From contig JAGOHK010000034.1 of NCBI GenBank assembly GCA_017996175.1, positions 1 to 42,570 on the forward strand: a DNA stretch of 42,570 nt. The letters run 5' to 3'. Positions 7,516 to 17,143 of this stretch are shown piece by piece (the stretch's first letter is position 1; each line of letters opens with the position of its first letter). Position numbers and translations under genes: made by a program. The stretch is from Leptospiraceae bacterium. Its GTDB lineage: Bacteria > Spirochaetota > Leptospiria > Leptospirales > Leptospiraceae. The notes beneath the pieces are model-generated. The model made no database searches. It saw nothing but the letters and a program-made list of their open reading frames with translations, and was not told where the DNA came from.

Positions 7516-8450
7516 CCTAACCCCAATTTTGTATTTCTTGTTTTACTTTTACAGAGAAGCCCCTTCCCTAATCGAGTTTTTGTGTTTCCTGCTTTTAAGC
7601 TGAGAGCTTCAGGGAAGGGGTTACTTGTTAGTATTCGTATGAAGTAAAAAGCTAGAACTCCGCAAAGATCTTAATGGAGCATTGCGAAGTGTTAAAGCGA
7701 AAAAGCCTGAGCTGCGGGTTTTGGGTTTTTTTGGCGTTACCTTTTTTTGCCACTTACACAAAACCAAAAAAAGGTAACAGTAAAGATCCCCCTCGCTGGG
7801 AAAGCGGAAATAAAAATAATCCCACTCTGGAAAGAGGAAGTAAAGAGAATCTCAAAAGTGTAACTTTTGAAAAAAGGATAATAAGGGTTAACCTTATGAA
7901 AAGAAAAATCTGACAACTCCACCGCGTTAGGGATCGAATGGGGTCACGTCTTTTTATCTTTTTGAAAAAACTTGACCAGAATGAGAGCCCGGCGCATTAG
8001 CCGAGAAAGGAAAACAAAATCACGTTTGGTTTAGCTACGAATAGAAAACGAGCAACGCCCAAATTTTGGTCTTGGTCTTGACCGACTAGTCATGATGTGT
8101 TATGCGATAAATGATATTCGATATATTCATTCGGGGAATTTAAGGTTTTTGAAGCAGTTTGTCTAGGGCGTAGTTTCCTTACCTGACAAAAAGGATTGGA
8201 ATATTGCACTCATATTTTGCTAGACAGCTTGTGATTTGGGTAAATTGTTTTCTCGATCATTTCTATTTTTCCTGATTTTATTTCCCACCGAAGAATTATC
8301 GCAATTTCCAGAGAGATTTTAGTTGATTTTTGTGAAGGATCGATTAAAAATCTCTAACTATTTGGTATATGCGTTTCCATTAAATATATTTCTCCAGTAA
8401 AAAAAGCTTCCAAAATTCCGATTGGTTTGTAAATTGCATGACTTAATCCG
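7516..8450. other. 935-bp non-coding interval with dyad repeats
   Basis: No convincing gene. Two dyads are visible: ccccttccct/agggaagggg (7560-7569 with 7611-7620), which could serve as a terminator-like structure behind the plus-strand gene, and a perfect 14-bp pair gttacctttttttg/caaaaaaaggtaac (7736-7749 with 7765-7778). The section 7920-8100 is richer in G+C than its flanks (for example agagcccggcgcattagccg) and resembles intergenic repeat debris. Nothing else is recognised up to the start at 8451. Confidence 0.6.
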
Positions 8451-8798
8451 ATGGCAAAGAAAAAAACTACACCTGATAAAATTTCTTTTTATACAAAAGT
8501 CTACGAAGTTGTAAAAAAAATCCCAAAGGGTAAGGTTACTACTTATGGAGAAATTGCTAACCTCTTGGGTTCCCCTAGGGCAGCGAGGGCTGTTGGATAT
8601 GCACTCAATGCTTTAAAAAAAAGTGAATCCGATTTTGTCCCTTGGCAGAGAGTAATCAATGCAAAAGGAGAAATTAGTTTCAAAGGAGACACCATTCGAG
8701 CCAACCTGCAAAGAAAACTGCTTGAACAAGAAGGGATTGTATTTAATATTGTAGGACAAATTAACTTCACCAGTCAGGGTTGGTTTCCAAAAAAATGA
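8451..8798 (+). CDS. Alkyltransferase-like protein (ATL), non-catalytic MGMT homologue
   Basis: 115 residues, corresponding to the DNA-binding domain of O6-methylguanine-DNA methyltransferases. Seen: [17 protein letters not shown], the winged-helix and arginine-finger block [13 protein letters not shown], and PWQRVI at 64-69. Methyltransferases have the active-site cysteine as PCHRV; here the position is Trp65, which defines the ATL group (E. coli YbaZ has PWHRV). ATLs bind O6-alkylguanine, flip the base and hand the lesion to nucleotide excision repair; they do not transfer the alkyl group. The stop overlaps the thiD start (ATGA), so the two are translationally coupled. Confidence 0.92.
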   Translation: MAKKKTTPDKISFYTKVYEVVKKIPKGKVTTYGEIANLLGSPRAARAVGYALNALKKSESDFVPWQRVINAKGEISFKGDTIRANLQRKLLEQEGIVFNIVGQINFTSQGWFPKK

Positions 8799-9589
8799 CA
8801 GATTATCCAATTGCATTAACTATAGCAGGTTCCGATTCCGGTGGTGGTGCCGGTATTCAAGCTGATTTAAAAACATTTCTAACTCATTCTGTTTTTGGAA
8901 CATCGGTAATCACTTGCCTCACTGCACAAAATCCAGCAGGTGTCAGTGGGATTTTAGAAGTTCCAACCGACTTAGTAGAAAAACAAATTTCTGCTGTTGT
9001 GGACTACTTCCCAGTAGCCGCTATTAAAACTGGAATGCTTTTTTCAAAAGAAATTATAGATACCGTTCATCACTTACTTAAAGATAAAAAATATAAACTG
9101 GTAGTAGATCCAGTTATGGTAGCGAGTAGTGGCGCAAAACTTTTAAAGGACGATGCGATAGACGCTATGAAAAAAAAACTAATACCGATTTCTACATTGT
9201 TTACTCCTAATTTAGATGAAGCATCTATTTTAATCGGAGAAAAAATTTCTTCTGAAAAAGAAATGGAGACCGGTGTAAAAAAGTTATACGAAGCTTTTGG
9301 TGTTCCAGTATTACTCAAAGGTGGTCACTTACAGAACTCTGAATTCGCAACGGACATTTTTTTTGACGGTAAAACTCAGTATCCGCTTAGTTCAAAATTT
9401 GTGCAGGAGTTTAATCCTCATGGGACGGGTTGTACATATTCGGCTGCGATTACTTCTAATTTGGCGAAAGGTCTGAATTTAATTGAGTCTATTAGTCTTG
9501 CTAAGTATTATATTTTTGAGGCGATTTCTCAATCTTACACTCTTGGAAGAACGAATACTCTCAATCATAATCCAATTACTATTAAATAA
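8795..9589 (+). CDS. thiD: Hydroxymethylpyrimidine/phosphomethylpyrimidine kinase ThiD
   Basis: 264 residues. ThiD phosphorylates HMP and HMP-phosphate with ATP to give HMP diphosphate, the pyrimidine half of thiamine. Ribokinase-fold motifs are complete: [20 protein letters not shown] at the N-terminus, [15 protein letters not shown] in the middle, [12 protein letters not shown], and the anion-hole/catalytic-base block [11 protein letters not shown] near the C-terminus. ATG 8795 is preferred over a TTG at 8780, because it overlaps the ATL stop by four bases and begins at the conserved segment. No other thiamine gene or TPP riboswitch is seen nearby, so this is a stand-alone copy for thiamine synthesis or salvage. 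Confidence 0.94.
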   Translation: MTDYPIALTIAGSDSGGGAGIQADLKTFLTHSVFGTSVITCLTAQNPAGVSGILEVPTDLVEKQISAVVDYFPVAAIKTGMLFSKEIIDTVHHLLKDKKYKLVVDPVMVASSGAKLLKDDAIDAMKKKLIPISTLFTPNLDEASILIGEKISSEKEMETGVKKLYEAFGVPVLLKGGHLQNSEFATDIFFDGKTQYPLSSKFVQEFNPHGTGCTYSAAITSNLAKGLNLIESISLAKYYIFEAISQSYTLGRTNTLNHNPITIK

Positions 9590-9600
9590 ATTGGCAAACA

Positions 9601-12213
9601 ATGAATCTACAAACAAATATTGAACAATCTAATCATTTCTCTCTGAATCAAACGATGAAAGAGTCATTTAACGAAGTGAATCTAAAAGATTCAACTTCTA
9701 AATACAGACCTGAATATTCTGAAATCCTTCCCATGCTTGAGTCTCAAAGTGTTGATAGACTAAAATCAATCAATAAAAAAATAGAATTTATTTTAAAAGA
9801 GCAAGGAATTACCTTTGGAGAAAGCAGAAAAGGACATTACATTGAACGCCCTTGGTATTTAGATTTAATTCCACATGTAGTAAACGAATCAGAATTTCAC
9901 ATTGTTGAAAAGGGGGTTAAACAACGATTACTCGCTCTAAATAAATTTTTATTGGATATATACTCAGACAGAAAAATACTCAAAGAAAAAATTATTCCAA
10001 AAGAGATTATTCTGGGAGATCCGAATTATCTAAGAGATTGCCATGCAGTAAAAGTTCCCCATGATATTTATTTGCATATTGGAGCTTTTGATATTGCTAG
10101 AACTTCAGAAGGCAATTTTCAAATCATGGATGATAACGTTACTATTCCTAGCGGAATTAGTTATGCCATGACCAATCGCCAGATTTTGCGTCAACAATTT
10201 CCGAATCTTTTTGAAAAATCTTCTATTAAACAAATTTGGGATACAACGCCTGTTATGCTCAGCATCCTAAAAGAGTGTGCTCCTAAACAAGACAATAACC
10301 CAATGGTTGTTTTGCTGTCTCCAGGTATTTACAATGAGGCTTACAGCGAACACGAATTATTAGCTAGTAAAATGGGGATACCGCTTGTTTTACCGAAAGA
10401 CTTAATTGTAAAAGACAATCATGTATTTATGAAAACTGTTTACGGCTTATCACGAGTAGACGTTATTTATAGAAGGATTCAGGATTATTACATTGACCCT
10501 GTAAGTTTTTATCAAGATAGTGTTCTTGGAGTACCGGGACTTTTTTCCTGTGTGCGTTACGGCAACGTCACAGTAGCCAATGCAATCGGAAGTGGGGTAG
10601 CAAGCTCTAAATGTTTACTTCCCTTTAGCGATGACATTATTAAATTTTACCTTTCAGAAGAACCTATTATAACTACAGTACCGAGTTCTTTATTGAATGA
10701 GGAAAAGTATGTTCAATACGTTTTTACAAATATTGATAAATATGTAATAAAACCAAAGCAGGGAACAGGTGGAGCTGGAATTTTAATAGGATGTGAATCT
10801 TCAAAGTCACAGATTGAAGAAATGAAACAGCGAGTCTTAAAAAATCCCTATGAGTTTATTGCTCAAGAATTAATTCCTCTTTCTAAATCAAAAGTATTTA
10901 CTCCGGATGGAGGATTTAAAGAGCGCTATGTGGAGACTCGTTTTTATACTTTTCTAGGTCATTCTTTTTATCTAAGTAATTGTGCATTGACTCGCGTTTC
11001 GAAAGAAGAATCATCTCTCATGGTTTGTAATGCAATGGGTGGTGGAAGTAAAGACACTTGGATCATGGGGAAAAGTGAAATTATCCGTAAGCGAAATGAA
11101 GTTTTGTATCCAAATCGTATTTCTAAAAGTCTTATTCTAAGCCGTGTTGCTGAAAGTCTTTTTTGGTTAGGTCGTTATATCAACCGAGGATTTACTACTG
11201 CTAATGTTCTTCAAGTCGCTTATTCCTCTGAAATTGATATTCTGCTTGGGAGTGATGATCCTTCTTACACTAGTTTAATTAAAACTCTCTCTCGCCTAAC
11301 AGGATCTCCCGTAAAAAAACTTTTTAAATCTACAGAGCCATGGCACGTTAGTTTCTTCAAACACGCAGTAGCCGATAGTAAAAATCCGTATTCTCTACGG
11401 TCTAATATGAATTATGCGATGAACAATGCCCGTGAAATTCAAAACTATCTTTCTAATGATATGTGGGTGTCTCTAAAAAAGCTTTTAGAGTATTTATCTG
11501 AATTACCCGGTAGCGAAAAAAGTAATAATCAAAATATCAGCGTAGATGATTTATCTGAGTGGCTAGTCGGTGTTGTCCACTACTCACAATCTTTTTATGG
11601 CGCGTCTCTAGATACTTTTTCACGGCAGGATATTTTACAATTTATACAGCTTGGAAGATATATTGAGCACTGTAGCTATATTGTAACCGTTATCAAATCT
11701 ACAATTCAATTTTTGGTGAAGGCTACTCAGAGCGAAAAAGAGATTCCGAATTTGCAACCATTCATCATTGTAATCTTAAAAATTCTAAACTCGTATGAGG
11801 CTTATCAATGGCATTATCAGTCCATATTCGATCCTTATTTGGCTTATAAAATGATGATTACGGACAAAGGCTTTAATAACTCTTTAGTAAATTCTTTGGA
11901 TAAAATAAAAACTATCTTAAATGCAATTGGAAATGATTCTGTAATGACTATGCCTGAGGAAGAGACACCCGAATATATTTGTGATATTTTAATTAGTCGA
12001 GCTTTTTCTTTTGATTTAAAGGATAATCTTAGTAAGTCGCAAGGCAGTCAAAAATACATCAAAAAACAAGAACATTTTTTATATTCAAAAGACGAAGTAA
12101 AGCCCGGTTACTGGGCAGCTCACTTAAAAGCAGGAGTTGAACTCCTAGGTAACAAAATAATGGATAGGTATAGTAATATTTCTTCCTCTACGCCTTTTAC
12201 GGTACAACAATGA
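9601..12213 (+). CDS. Fused circularly permuted ATP-grasp (DUF404/DUF407) and alpha-E (DUF403) protein
   Basis: 870 residues. Residues 1-490 match the circularly permuted ATP-grasp type 2 family: GDPNYLRDCHAV, DNVTIPSGISYAMTNRQ, VVLLSPGIYNEAYSEHELLA, YRRIQDYYIDP, NVTVANAIGSGVASSK and the nucleotide-binding VIKPKQGTGGAGI. From about residue 505 the alpha-E helical domain begins (LILSRVAESLFWLGRYINR, later FSRQDILQFIQLGRYIEH). These are usually two adjacent genes; here they are one chain. ATP-grasp enzymes join a carboxylate to an amine or thiol, so a peptide/amide ligase role is expected; the substrate is unknown. It lies 11 bases after thiD and overlaps the transglutaminase gene by ATGA, the neighbour that normally accompanies these domains. 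Confidence 0.88.
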   Translation: MNLQTNIEQSNHFSLNQTMKESFNEVNLKDSTSKYRPEYSEILPMLESQSVDRLKSINKKIEFILKEQGITFGESRKGHYIERPWYLDLIPHVVNESEFHIVEKGVKQRLLALNKFLLDIYSDRKILKEKIIPKEIILGDPNYLRDCHAVKVPHDIYLHIGAFDIARTSEGNFQIMDDNVTIPSGISYAMTNRQILRQQFPNLFEKSSIKQIWDTTPVMLSILKECAPKQDNNPMVVLLSPGIYNEAYSEHELLASKMGIPLVLPKDLIVKDNHVFMKTVYGLSRVDVIYRRIQDYYIDPVSFYQDSVLGVPGLFSCVRYGNVTVANAIGSGVASSKCLLPFSDDIIKFYLSEEPIITTVPSSLLNEEKYVQYVFTNIDKYVIKPKQGTGGAGILIGCESSKSQIEEMKQRVLKNPYEFIAQELIPLSKSKVFTPDGGFKERYVETRFYTFLGHSFYLSNCALTRVSKEESSLMVCNAMGGGSKDTWIMGKSEIIRKRNEVLYPNRISKSLILSRVAESLFWLGRYINRGFTTANVLQVAYSSEIDILLGSDDPSYTSLIKTLSRLTGSPVKKLFKSTEPWHVSFFKHAVADSKNPYSLRSNMNYAMNNAREIQNYLSNDMWVSLKKLLEYLSELPGSEKSNNQNISVDDLSEWLVGVVHYSQSFYGASLDTFSRQDILQFIQLGRYIEHCSYIVTVIKSTIQFLVKATQSEKEIPNLQPFIIVILKILNSYEAYQWHYQSIFDPYLAYKMMITDKGFNNSLVNSLDKIKTILNAIGNDSVMTMPEEETPEYICDILISRAFSFDLKDNLSKSQGSQKYIKKQEHFLYSKDEVKPGYWAAHLKAGVELLGNKIMDRYSNISSSTPFTVQQ

Positions 12214-13076
12214 CACAAAGATACACAATCATTCACAAAACAAAGTATTCTTATGACTACGAGGCTTCTGAATCTTATTCGCAAGTTAAAATTTCTCCCC
12301 TTGAAACTCTCTGCCAGAGCATAAATGCACATTGGTTAGAAATCATTCCTGATGTTCCAACTTATTCACATAGGGATTATTTTGGAAACCTAGTTCATGA
12401 ATTTTCGGTTCCATTCAGACATAGTAATTTAGAAATTATTTCTAAGAGCGATGTAACGCTATTTGCCCCATCGCATGATCCATTAAAGTCGATGATGAAA
12501 ATTAGAGATGCAAGTCATTGGTTTGATCGTTACCAACTGGAATTTTATGATTTTATTAATACTTCCTCTTTTGTTCCTATTACAAAAGAAGTTAGGAACT
12601 TTGCGAAAAAAATTTTAGATCCCGATAGAAATTTAGCAGAAGCAATTATGGACTTAAACAATATATTTACTAGAGAGTTTAAATATAAATCAGGCTCGAC
12701 GACTATCAATACTCCGATAGATGAAGTTCTACAAAAGCGAATGGGTGTTTGTCAGGATTTTGCGCATACTATGATTGCGGCGCTAAGAAGTGTAGGAGTT
12801 GCAGCAAGATACGTTAGTGGATATATAGAAAGCTATGATCCGAATTCTAAGGCTCAAGAAATGGTCGGAGCAGAACAAAGTCATGCATGGTTAGACGTAT
12901 ACATTCCCGAATACTCATGGTTTGGCGTTGACCCAACAAATAATATGATTTCTTCAGAGAAACATATGCGTGTTGCAGTTGGTCGTGATTTTCATGATGT
13001 GTCACCGGTTCGTGGAACTTTTAAAGGCTCAGGTAGACAATCGCTTGAGGTAGATGTAAAAATGCGTCGTGCTTAG
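12210..13076 (+). CDS. Transglutaminase-like cysteine peptidase family protein
   Basis: 288 residues. An N-terminal bacterial transglutaminase-associated β-domain (residues about 1-100, starting MTQRYTIIHKTKYSYDYEAS) precedes a papain-like transglutaminase core. The triad is visible: C181 in MGVCQDFAHTMIAALR, H225 in SHAWLDVYIPE and D241 in FGVDPTNN. No signal peptide, so it is probably cytoplasmic. It is translationally coupled to the ATP-grasp/alpha-E gene (ATGA overlap). Across bacteria this trio is a conserved neighbourhood, thought to make and break an amide-linked product; whether this member hydrolyses or crosslinks is not known. Confidence 0.92.
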   Translation: MTQRYTIIHKTKYSYDYEASESYSQVKISPLETLCQSINAHWLEIIPDVPTYSHRDYFGNLVHEFSVPFRHSNLEIISKSDVTLFAPSHDPLKSMMKIRDASHWFDRYQLEFYDFINTSSFVPITKEVRNFAKKILDPDRNLAEAIMDLNNIFTREFKYKSGSTTINTPIDEVLQKRMGVCQDFAHTMIAALRSVGVAARYVSGYIESYDPNSKAQEMVGAEQSHAWLDVYIPEYSWFGVDPTNNMISSEKHMRVAVGRDFHDVSPVRGTFKGSGRQSLEVDVKMRRA

Positions 13077-13131
13077 AACAAAGAAACTACAATGCAGGCT
13101 ACTCTACAGAAGCCTTCTTAAATAGTTACGA

Positions 13132-14403
13132 TTATGTTTGTATGGGAATTCGTACAAAAAAAGTTGTACCTTTGCCTCTCTCTGTAATATAGGTCAATTC
13201 ACCATTATGCGCTTCTACTATCATTTTACAAATATAGAGTCCAAGTCCTGTTCCTTGTGATTTTCCTTCTGTAGCAAAGGCTTCGAATATTTTTTCTTCG
13301 ATTGTATAAGGTAAACCTACGCCATTATCCTCTAAAGCAAAAACTAAATAATCATTTTCCTTGTATGCTTTTATTGAAAAGAAATAATTATTTTTTGCCT
13401 CTTGCATCGCTTCTCTTGCATTATTAGCTAGGTTAATCAATACTCTCCGAATTCTTTCTTTATCGAGTACTGCAACTAGGTTATTTTCAGCATGAAAACT
13501 AAGTGATATATTTGAATATTCAAAATCAATTTTTACAAAATTAGAAAATTCATTTAGCAATTCTTTTATACTCACTTCAGAAAGATCTAATTTGATTTTG
13601 CTTTTGGAAAAATCCAATATTTCGTATGCTAGATTATTTAGTCTTTCAATTTCTCTACTAATTAATTCCAGATATTCTTGTCTTTTGATTCTAGAAATTT
13701 GATCATCGTTGGCTAATTCTGCGTATGCCTTAATTGTGGAAATCGGATTTTTTAAATCATGAACAATTCCCATTGCAGTTTGTCCGACTATAGAAAGACG
13801 TTTCCTTGATTCAGCAAGTTCAAGTGCTGTCTCTTTTGCTTTTAATTCCTGTTTTAGGAGATTTTCAATTTCTGCCTTTGCAGATTCAAGCTTAATTGTT
13901 CTATCGCTCACCTTCGCTTCAAGTGTTTCGTTTAACGCTTTTAGTTCTTCTAGTAATAACTTATTTTGATAAATCTGAGAATAATATTCCACTGCACTTT
14001 CTACAACGATTGCTAATTTATTAAAGCCTTCTCCTTTTGTAATATAAGCAAAAGGACGGTATTCATTGATAATTTCGAAAGGATCTTTCAAATCTTGGTA
14101 AGCGGAATGGAAAATGATTGGAAGCTGGGGAAATTTACTCTTTAATTCAAAAAATGTTTCAAATCCATTTTTGCCCTGCATTCTTATATCTAGAAGAACT
14201 ACATGTGTTTCTGGAGTGGCGCTATCAATACCAGATTGACCGTCTCCACAAACTATAATATTGTATTTGCTTTGAAAATAAAATTGAAGAGCTTCGCGTA
14301 AATAAGCATCATCTTCAATAATCAAGATGAACGGTTTTTCTATTATTTTTTTGTTAGTTACTAACTCTTCTTTTAAAATTGAATCAAATTCATGAAAGCT
14401 CAT
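13132..14403 (-). CDS. Response-regulator receiver / histidine kinase hybrid (REC-HisKA-HATPase)
   Basis: 423 residues, soluble. A receiver domain (about 24-135) has the acidic pair D31-D32, phosphoacceptor D72 (LLDIRM) and K123 (ITKG). A coiled coil (about 145-200) leads to the dimerisation/phosphoacceptor helix with H215 (GIVHDLKNPISTIKAYAEL), and then the ATP-binding domain with N-box NLANNAREA (324-332), DNGVGLP (359-365) and GTGLGLYIC (384-392). It is therefore an intermediate kinase that is itself controlled by phosphorylation. It is coded 7 bases after the single-domain REC gene and downstream of a decayed sensor kinase, so the original input may be lost. It converges with the transglutaminase gene. 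Confidence 0.93.
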   Translation of the reverse strand: MSFHEFDSILKEELVTNKKIIEKPFILIIEDDAYLREALQFYFQSKYNIIVCGDGQSGIDSATPETHVVLLDIRMQGKNGFETFFELKSKFPQLPIIFHSAYQDLKDPFEIINEYRPFAYITKGEGFNKLAIVVESAVEYYSQIYQNKLLLEELKALNETLEAKVSDRTIKLESAKAEIENLLKQELKAKETALELAESRKRLSIVGQTAMGIVHDLKNPISTIKAYAELANDDQISRIKRQEYLELISREIERLNNLAYEILDFSKSKIKLDLSEVSIKELLNEFSNFVKIDFEYSNISLSFHAENNLVAVLDKERIRRVLINLANNAREAMQEAKNNYFFSIKAYKENDYLVFALEDNGVGLPYTIEEKIFEAFATEGKSQGTGLGLYICKMIVEAHNGELTYITERGKGTTFFVRIPIQT

Positions 14404-14410
14404 GGTAATT

Positions 14411-14839
14411 TTATGATTCCATTGCCTTTTTGATATATTCTCTTAACTCTACGATATTGTAATTACCTTTGGTTAAATATCCATTATGCGCTAACCTTTC
14501 AATTTTTTTAGCTTCTATATCATCACCAGGGTAAGCGGAATTAAAAATAATTTTACAATTTGGCATTTTTTCTTTTAAGCGGCTAAATATTGTTATCCCA
14601 TCAAAGTCAGGCATTTTTATATCCAAAAGAGCCAAGTCAATATCGGGAGAAAAATTTTTTTCGACATCACTCCAAGTATAACATGAAATCAGCTCATAGT
14701 CCGATTTAAGAATCTCTACCAATGAATTTTGAATATCCCGATTGTCATCGATTATTAAAATCTTTTTACCAGACTGAGCAGTCGTGGGAACTAGTGATTC
14801 TACTTTAAAAAGAGCATTGATTTCTTGAAACGCTTGCAT
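14411..14839 (-). CDS. Single-domain response regulator (REC)
   Basis: 142 residues, one receiver domain: acidic pair D31-D32 (ILIIDDN), phosphoacceptor D73 (LLDIKMPDFDG) and K124 (LTKGN). There is no output domain, so it probably passes phosphate on or acts by protein binding. Sequence blocks shared with the receiver of the next gene (the FNSAY/FHSAY segment before K) suggest the two receivers are paralogues from a tandem duplication. The start lies about 30 bases after the end of the broken kinase gene, in the same direction. Confidence 0.9.
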   Translation of the reverse strand: MQAFQEINALFKVESLVPTTAQSGKKILIIDDNRDIQNSLVEILKSDYELISCYTWSDVEKNFSPDIDLALLDIKMPDFDGITIFSRLKEKMPNCKIIFNSAYPGDDIEAKKIERLAHNGYLTKGNYNIVELREYIKKAMES

Positions 14840-14867
14840 AAAATTTTCCTTGAAGTATTTTTTGTTT

Positions 14868-15531
14868 TCAGCTCATTTCCTGTTGGGAAGGAAATGTAAC
14901 AGTAAACTTAGTTCCTTTTTTGTATTCACTTTCGACTGTTATTTTACCATTGTATAAATTCACTATTTTATTTACAACCCCAAGTCCAAGCCCTGTACCA
15001 GATTCAGGCTTAGTTGAGAAAAATGGATTGTAAATCCGATTCAGATTTTCTTGTGGGATTCCAATTCCGTTATCAATAATAGATAAAGAATAATTGGAAT
15101 CATCCTTCCAATTCCCTTTTATCTTTAATATTCGTTTGTCTTATTCGTATTTGAATCATCTAGCAGAGCATCAATTCCGTTTTGAATTAAATTTTTAAAC
15201 ACGGAATAGAAATGTAATTCATCTCCTTTAAAATAAATTGTGTCTGGTAAATCAATTTGGAAAGAAATATTTCCTTAGGCGACTTCTCTTTCTTTAAAAA
15301 GCAAACGATCTCCTTTTTACTTCTAATCCATTTGTCTTCCATTTCTGGTTTATCTATATCCTCAATAGTAAGACTCGCCGATTTACCTTCTAGTATCTCT
15401 AAAAATAATCCTACCGGATAACGTTCGTTTGTCTCTACCAATTTTAAGGATTCAGTTGCATACAGTGAATTTAGTAGAGAGAGAAAAATACTACAAACTA
15501 GTATATATCTAAATTGATTTAATATTTCCAT
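14868..15531 (-). pseudogene. Decayed 7TMR-DISM-type sensor histidine kinase with internal deletion and frameshift
   Basis: The 5' part (15531 down to about 15300) codes for a signal peptide and the start of an extracytoplasmic domain (ERYPVGLFLEILEGKSASLTIEDI), like the N-terminus of 7TMR-DISM sensor proteins. The rest of that domain, the seven membrane segments and the HisKA domain are missing. A kinase ATP-binding domain follows in other frames: FQIDLPDTIYFKGDELHFYS and NLIQNGIDALLDDS, then after a shift near 15140, LSIIDNGIGIPQENLNRIYN, PESGTGLGLGVVNKIV and a stop at 14868-14870. Two disruptions (the deletion junction near 15280-15300 and the shift) rule out a working kinase. It was probably the sensor for the two receiver genes downstream. 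Confidence 0.85.
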
Positions 15532-15619
15532 ATCACCCTTTCACGTTGTCTGCCAGCCGAATGATTCAAATTTTCAACTCCATTAACAGTTTTCTATATA
15601 CGCTCTAATGGATTTTCTA

Positions 15620-16405
15620 TTATCTATTCATTTCAAATATAATTTTAAGTCCTTTTAGTGTCAGCAAAGGATCAACTGTATCAAGTAAACCTTTTCTAGA
15701 ATTGTGGATAGTTGTGATTAGTCCACCCGTACCAATGACTCTGTAGTCTTCGCCATATTCTCGTTTTACTTCTTTAATAATTCCTTCCAGGAGTCCAACC
15801 CAACCGTAATAAAATCCAGATTGTAAAGATTCAATAGTTGAATCACCTAAAACTTTTTTGGGAGTTTGAAATACGATAGGCGGAAGCTGTGCTGTATTTC
15901 GAATCAGAGAGTCCATTGCAATTTTGAGTCCAGGTGCAATTAATCCACCGATGTATTCATTTTTTTCATTGAGTACGCAAAACGTTGTGGCAGTACCCAT
16001 ATCTATGATGATTTTTTTTCCGCCATACATTTTGACTACTGCTGCTGCATTCACAAGTCTATCGGCTCCAATTTCAAATGGACGGGGATAAGTGATTGTA
16101 AACGGCAACTTCGTATTAACCGTTACATTGATAGGATCAACTTTAAACCAATCTTCTAACATTCTGGAAACAATAGGATTAAACCCGGGAACTACACTGG
16201 AATAAATTGCATGGCTAATATTATTCGAGTCAATATTTTCTTCTTTGAAAAAACCTTTTAGAAAAACGCCCAATTCATCGGAGGTTCTATCTCGCCTAGT
16301 AACAGTTCTTTTATGGAACTTTGGTTCCTCTTCTCCATTGTAAAATACTCCAAAAACTGTATTCGTATTTCCGACATCAATTACGAGTAACATATCTTTC
16401 GCCAT
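15620..16405 (-). CDS. coaX: Type III pantothenate kinase CoaX
   Basis: 261 residues. CoaX phosphorylates pantothenate with ATP, the first step of coenzyme A synthesis; unlike CoaA it needs a monovalent cation and is not feedback-inhibited by CoA. Seen: the ASKHA phosphate-binding loop [12 protein letters not shown] at the N-terminus, [16 protein letters not shown] (the pantothenate-binding GADR block), [14 protein letters not shown] and [15 protein letters not shown]. The start at 16405 directly follows the birA stop and has AAGG about 9 bases upstream within birA; an alternative ATG lies at 16393. The birA-coaX pairing recurs in other bacteria. Confidence 0.95.
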   Translation of the reverse strand: MAKDMLLVIDVGNTNTVFGVFYNGEEEPKFHKRTVTRRDRTSDELGVFLKGFFKEENIDSNNISHAIYSSVVPGFNPIVSRMLEDWFKVDPINVTVNTKLPFTITYPRPFEIGADRLVNAAAVVKMYGGKKIIIDMGTATTFCVLNEKNEYIGGLIAPGLKIAMDSLIRNTAQLPPIVFQTPKKVLGDSTIESLQSGFYYGWVGLLEGIIKEVKREYGEDYRVIGTGGLITTIHNSRKGLLDTVDPLLTLKGLKIIFEMNR

Positions 16406-17140
16406 TCAAATTACCTTAAAATCAGGACTAGTATCCAACACTATTACCAGATTTTCATCTTCCTTTTTAACAATTAAAAAACCATTTCTATCATACCCAA
16501 CGACATTACCAGAGAATTTTTCTCCATTTTGTATGGACTCAACTTTTTTATTTCTAAGATACGAATTCTCATAAATCCAATTTAACTCTTTTTGGGTAGA
16601 TTCTGAATTCGATAATATAAATTCGATTTCATTGATAAATTCAATCAATGTATAAATTAAATTAGTTTTAAATTCTTTTCCAAGTGCGGTTTCGCTCAAG
16701 TATTCGCTCTCTACAATTTTTTCCTTTCCAAAAAGATTAATTCCAATTCCGGCAATAAAAATGGAAGTCGAATCAATGTATTCGGATTCAATCAAAACCC
16801 CAGAGACTTTTTTATTTTTGAGGTAAATGTCATTAGGCCACTTGAGTTTCAAATCAGTCTGTAAATCAGGGAAATGTTTGAGTAAAGTTTTTAACACTGC
16901 ACTGCCAATAAAAAGAGAAAGTAAAGGAATTGAAAAATGAATATTAGGTAGAGAGAATTTTGCGGAGAAAAAAAATTTTTCTTCCCCTTGCGAAATCCAT
17001 TTACGACTATTCCTGCCTCGACCAGCAGTTTGTTCTTTGGCTAATACAAAGTAACCCGTCGGCACTTCTTTTTTTTTACAGTATGTATTTGTGGAATCAA
17101 CTATTTCAAGGTGAATTCCACAGTCTTTATCAATTAACAA
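16406..17140 (-). CDS. birA: Biotin--[acetyl-CoA-carboxylase] ligase BirA (without repressor domain)
   Basis: 244 residues. The enzyme activates biotin with ATP and attaches it to a lysine of biotin carrier proteins such as that of acetyl-CoA carboxylase. Seen: the ligase loop AGRGRNSRKWIS, then KLKWPNDIYLKNKKVSGVLIE with the substrate-binding lysine region, FIAGIGINL, and a C-terminal SH3-like segment (NGFLIVKKEDENLVIVL). The N-terminal winged helix of E. coli BirA is absent, so this is a class I ligase that does not repress transcription. It starts 3 bases after the SpoIIE phosphatase gene ends, and coaX follows without a gap, making a phosphatase-birA-coaX unit. Confidence 0.95.
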   Translation of the reverse strand: MLIDKDCGIHLEIVDSTNTYCKKKEVPTGYFVLAKEQTAGRGRNSRKWISQGEEKFFFSAKFSLPNIHFSIPLLSLFIGSAVLKTLLKHFPDLQTDLKLKWPNDIYLKNKKVSGVLIESEYIDSTSIFIAGIGINLFGKEKIVESEYLSETALGKEFKTNLIYTLIEFINEIEFILSNSESTQKELNWIYENSYLRNKKVESIQNGEKFSGNVVGYDRNGFLIVKKEDENLVIVLDTSPDFKVI

Positions 17141-17143
17141 ACT

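Noticed and set aside
7674..7913. A 79-codon open frame behind the DUF1016-SNase gene
   Set aside because: It runs through a perfect dyad (7736-7778) and low-complexity sequence, has no ribosome-binding site and is not protein-like; treated as intergenic repeat.
8090..8120. gtgttatgcgataa, a possible core box near 8100
   Set aside because: A single 7-base match without a partner box or any of the stems of elements A-D.
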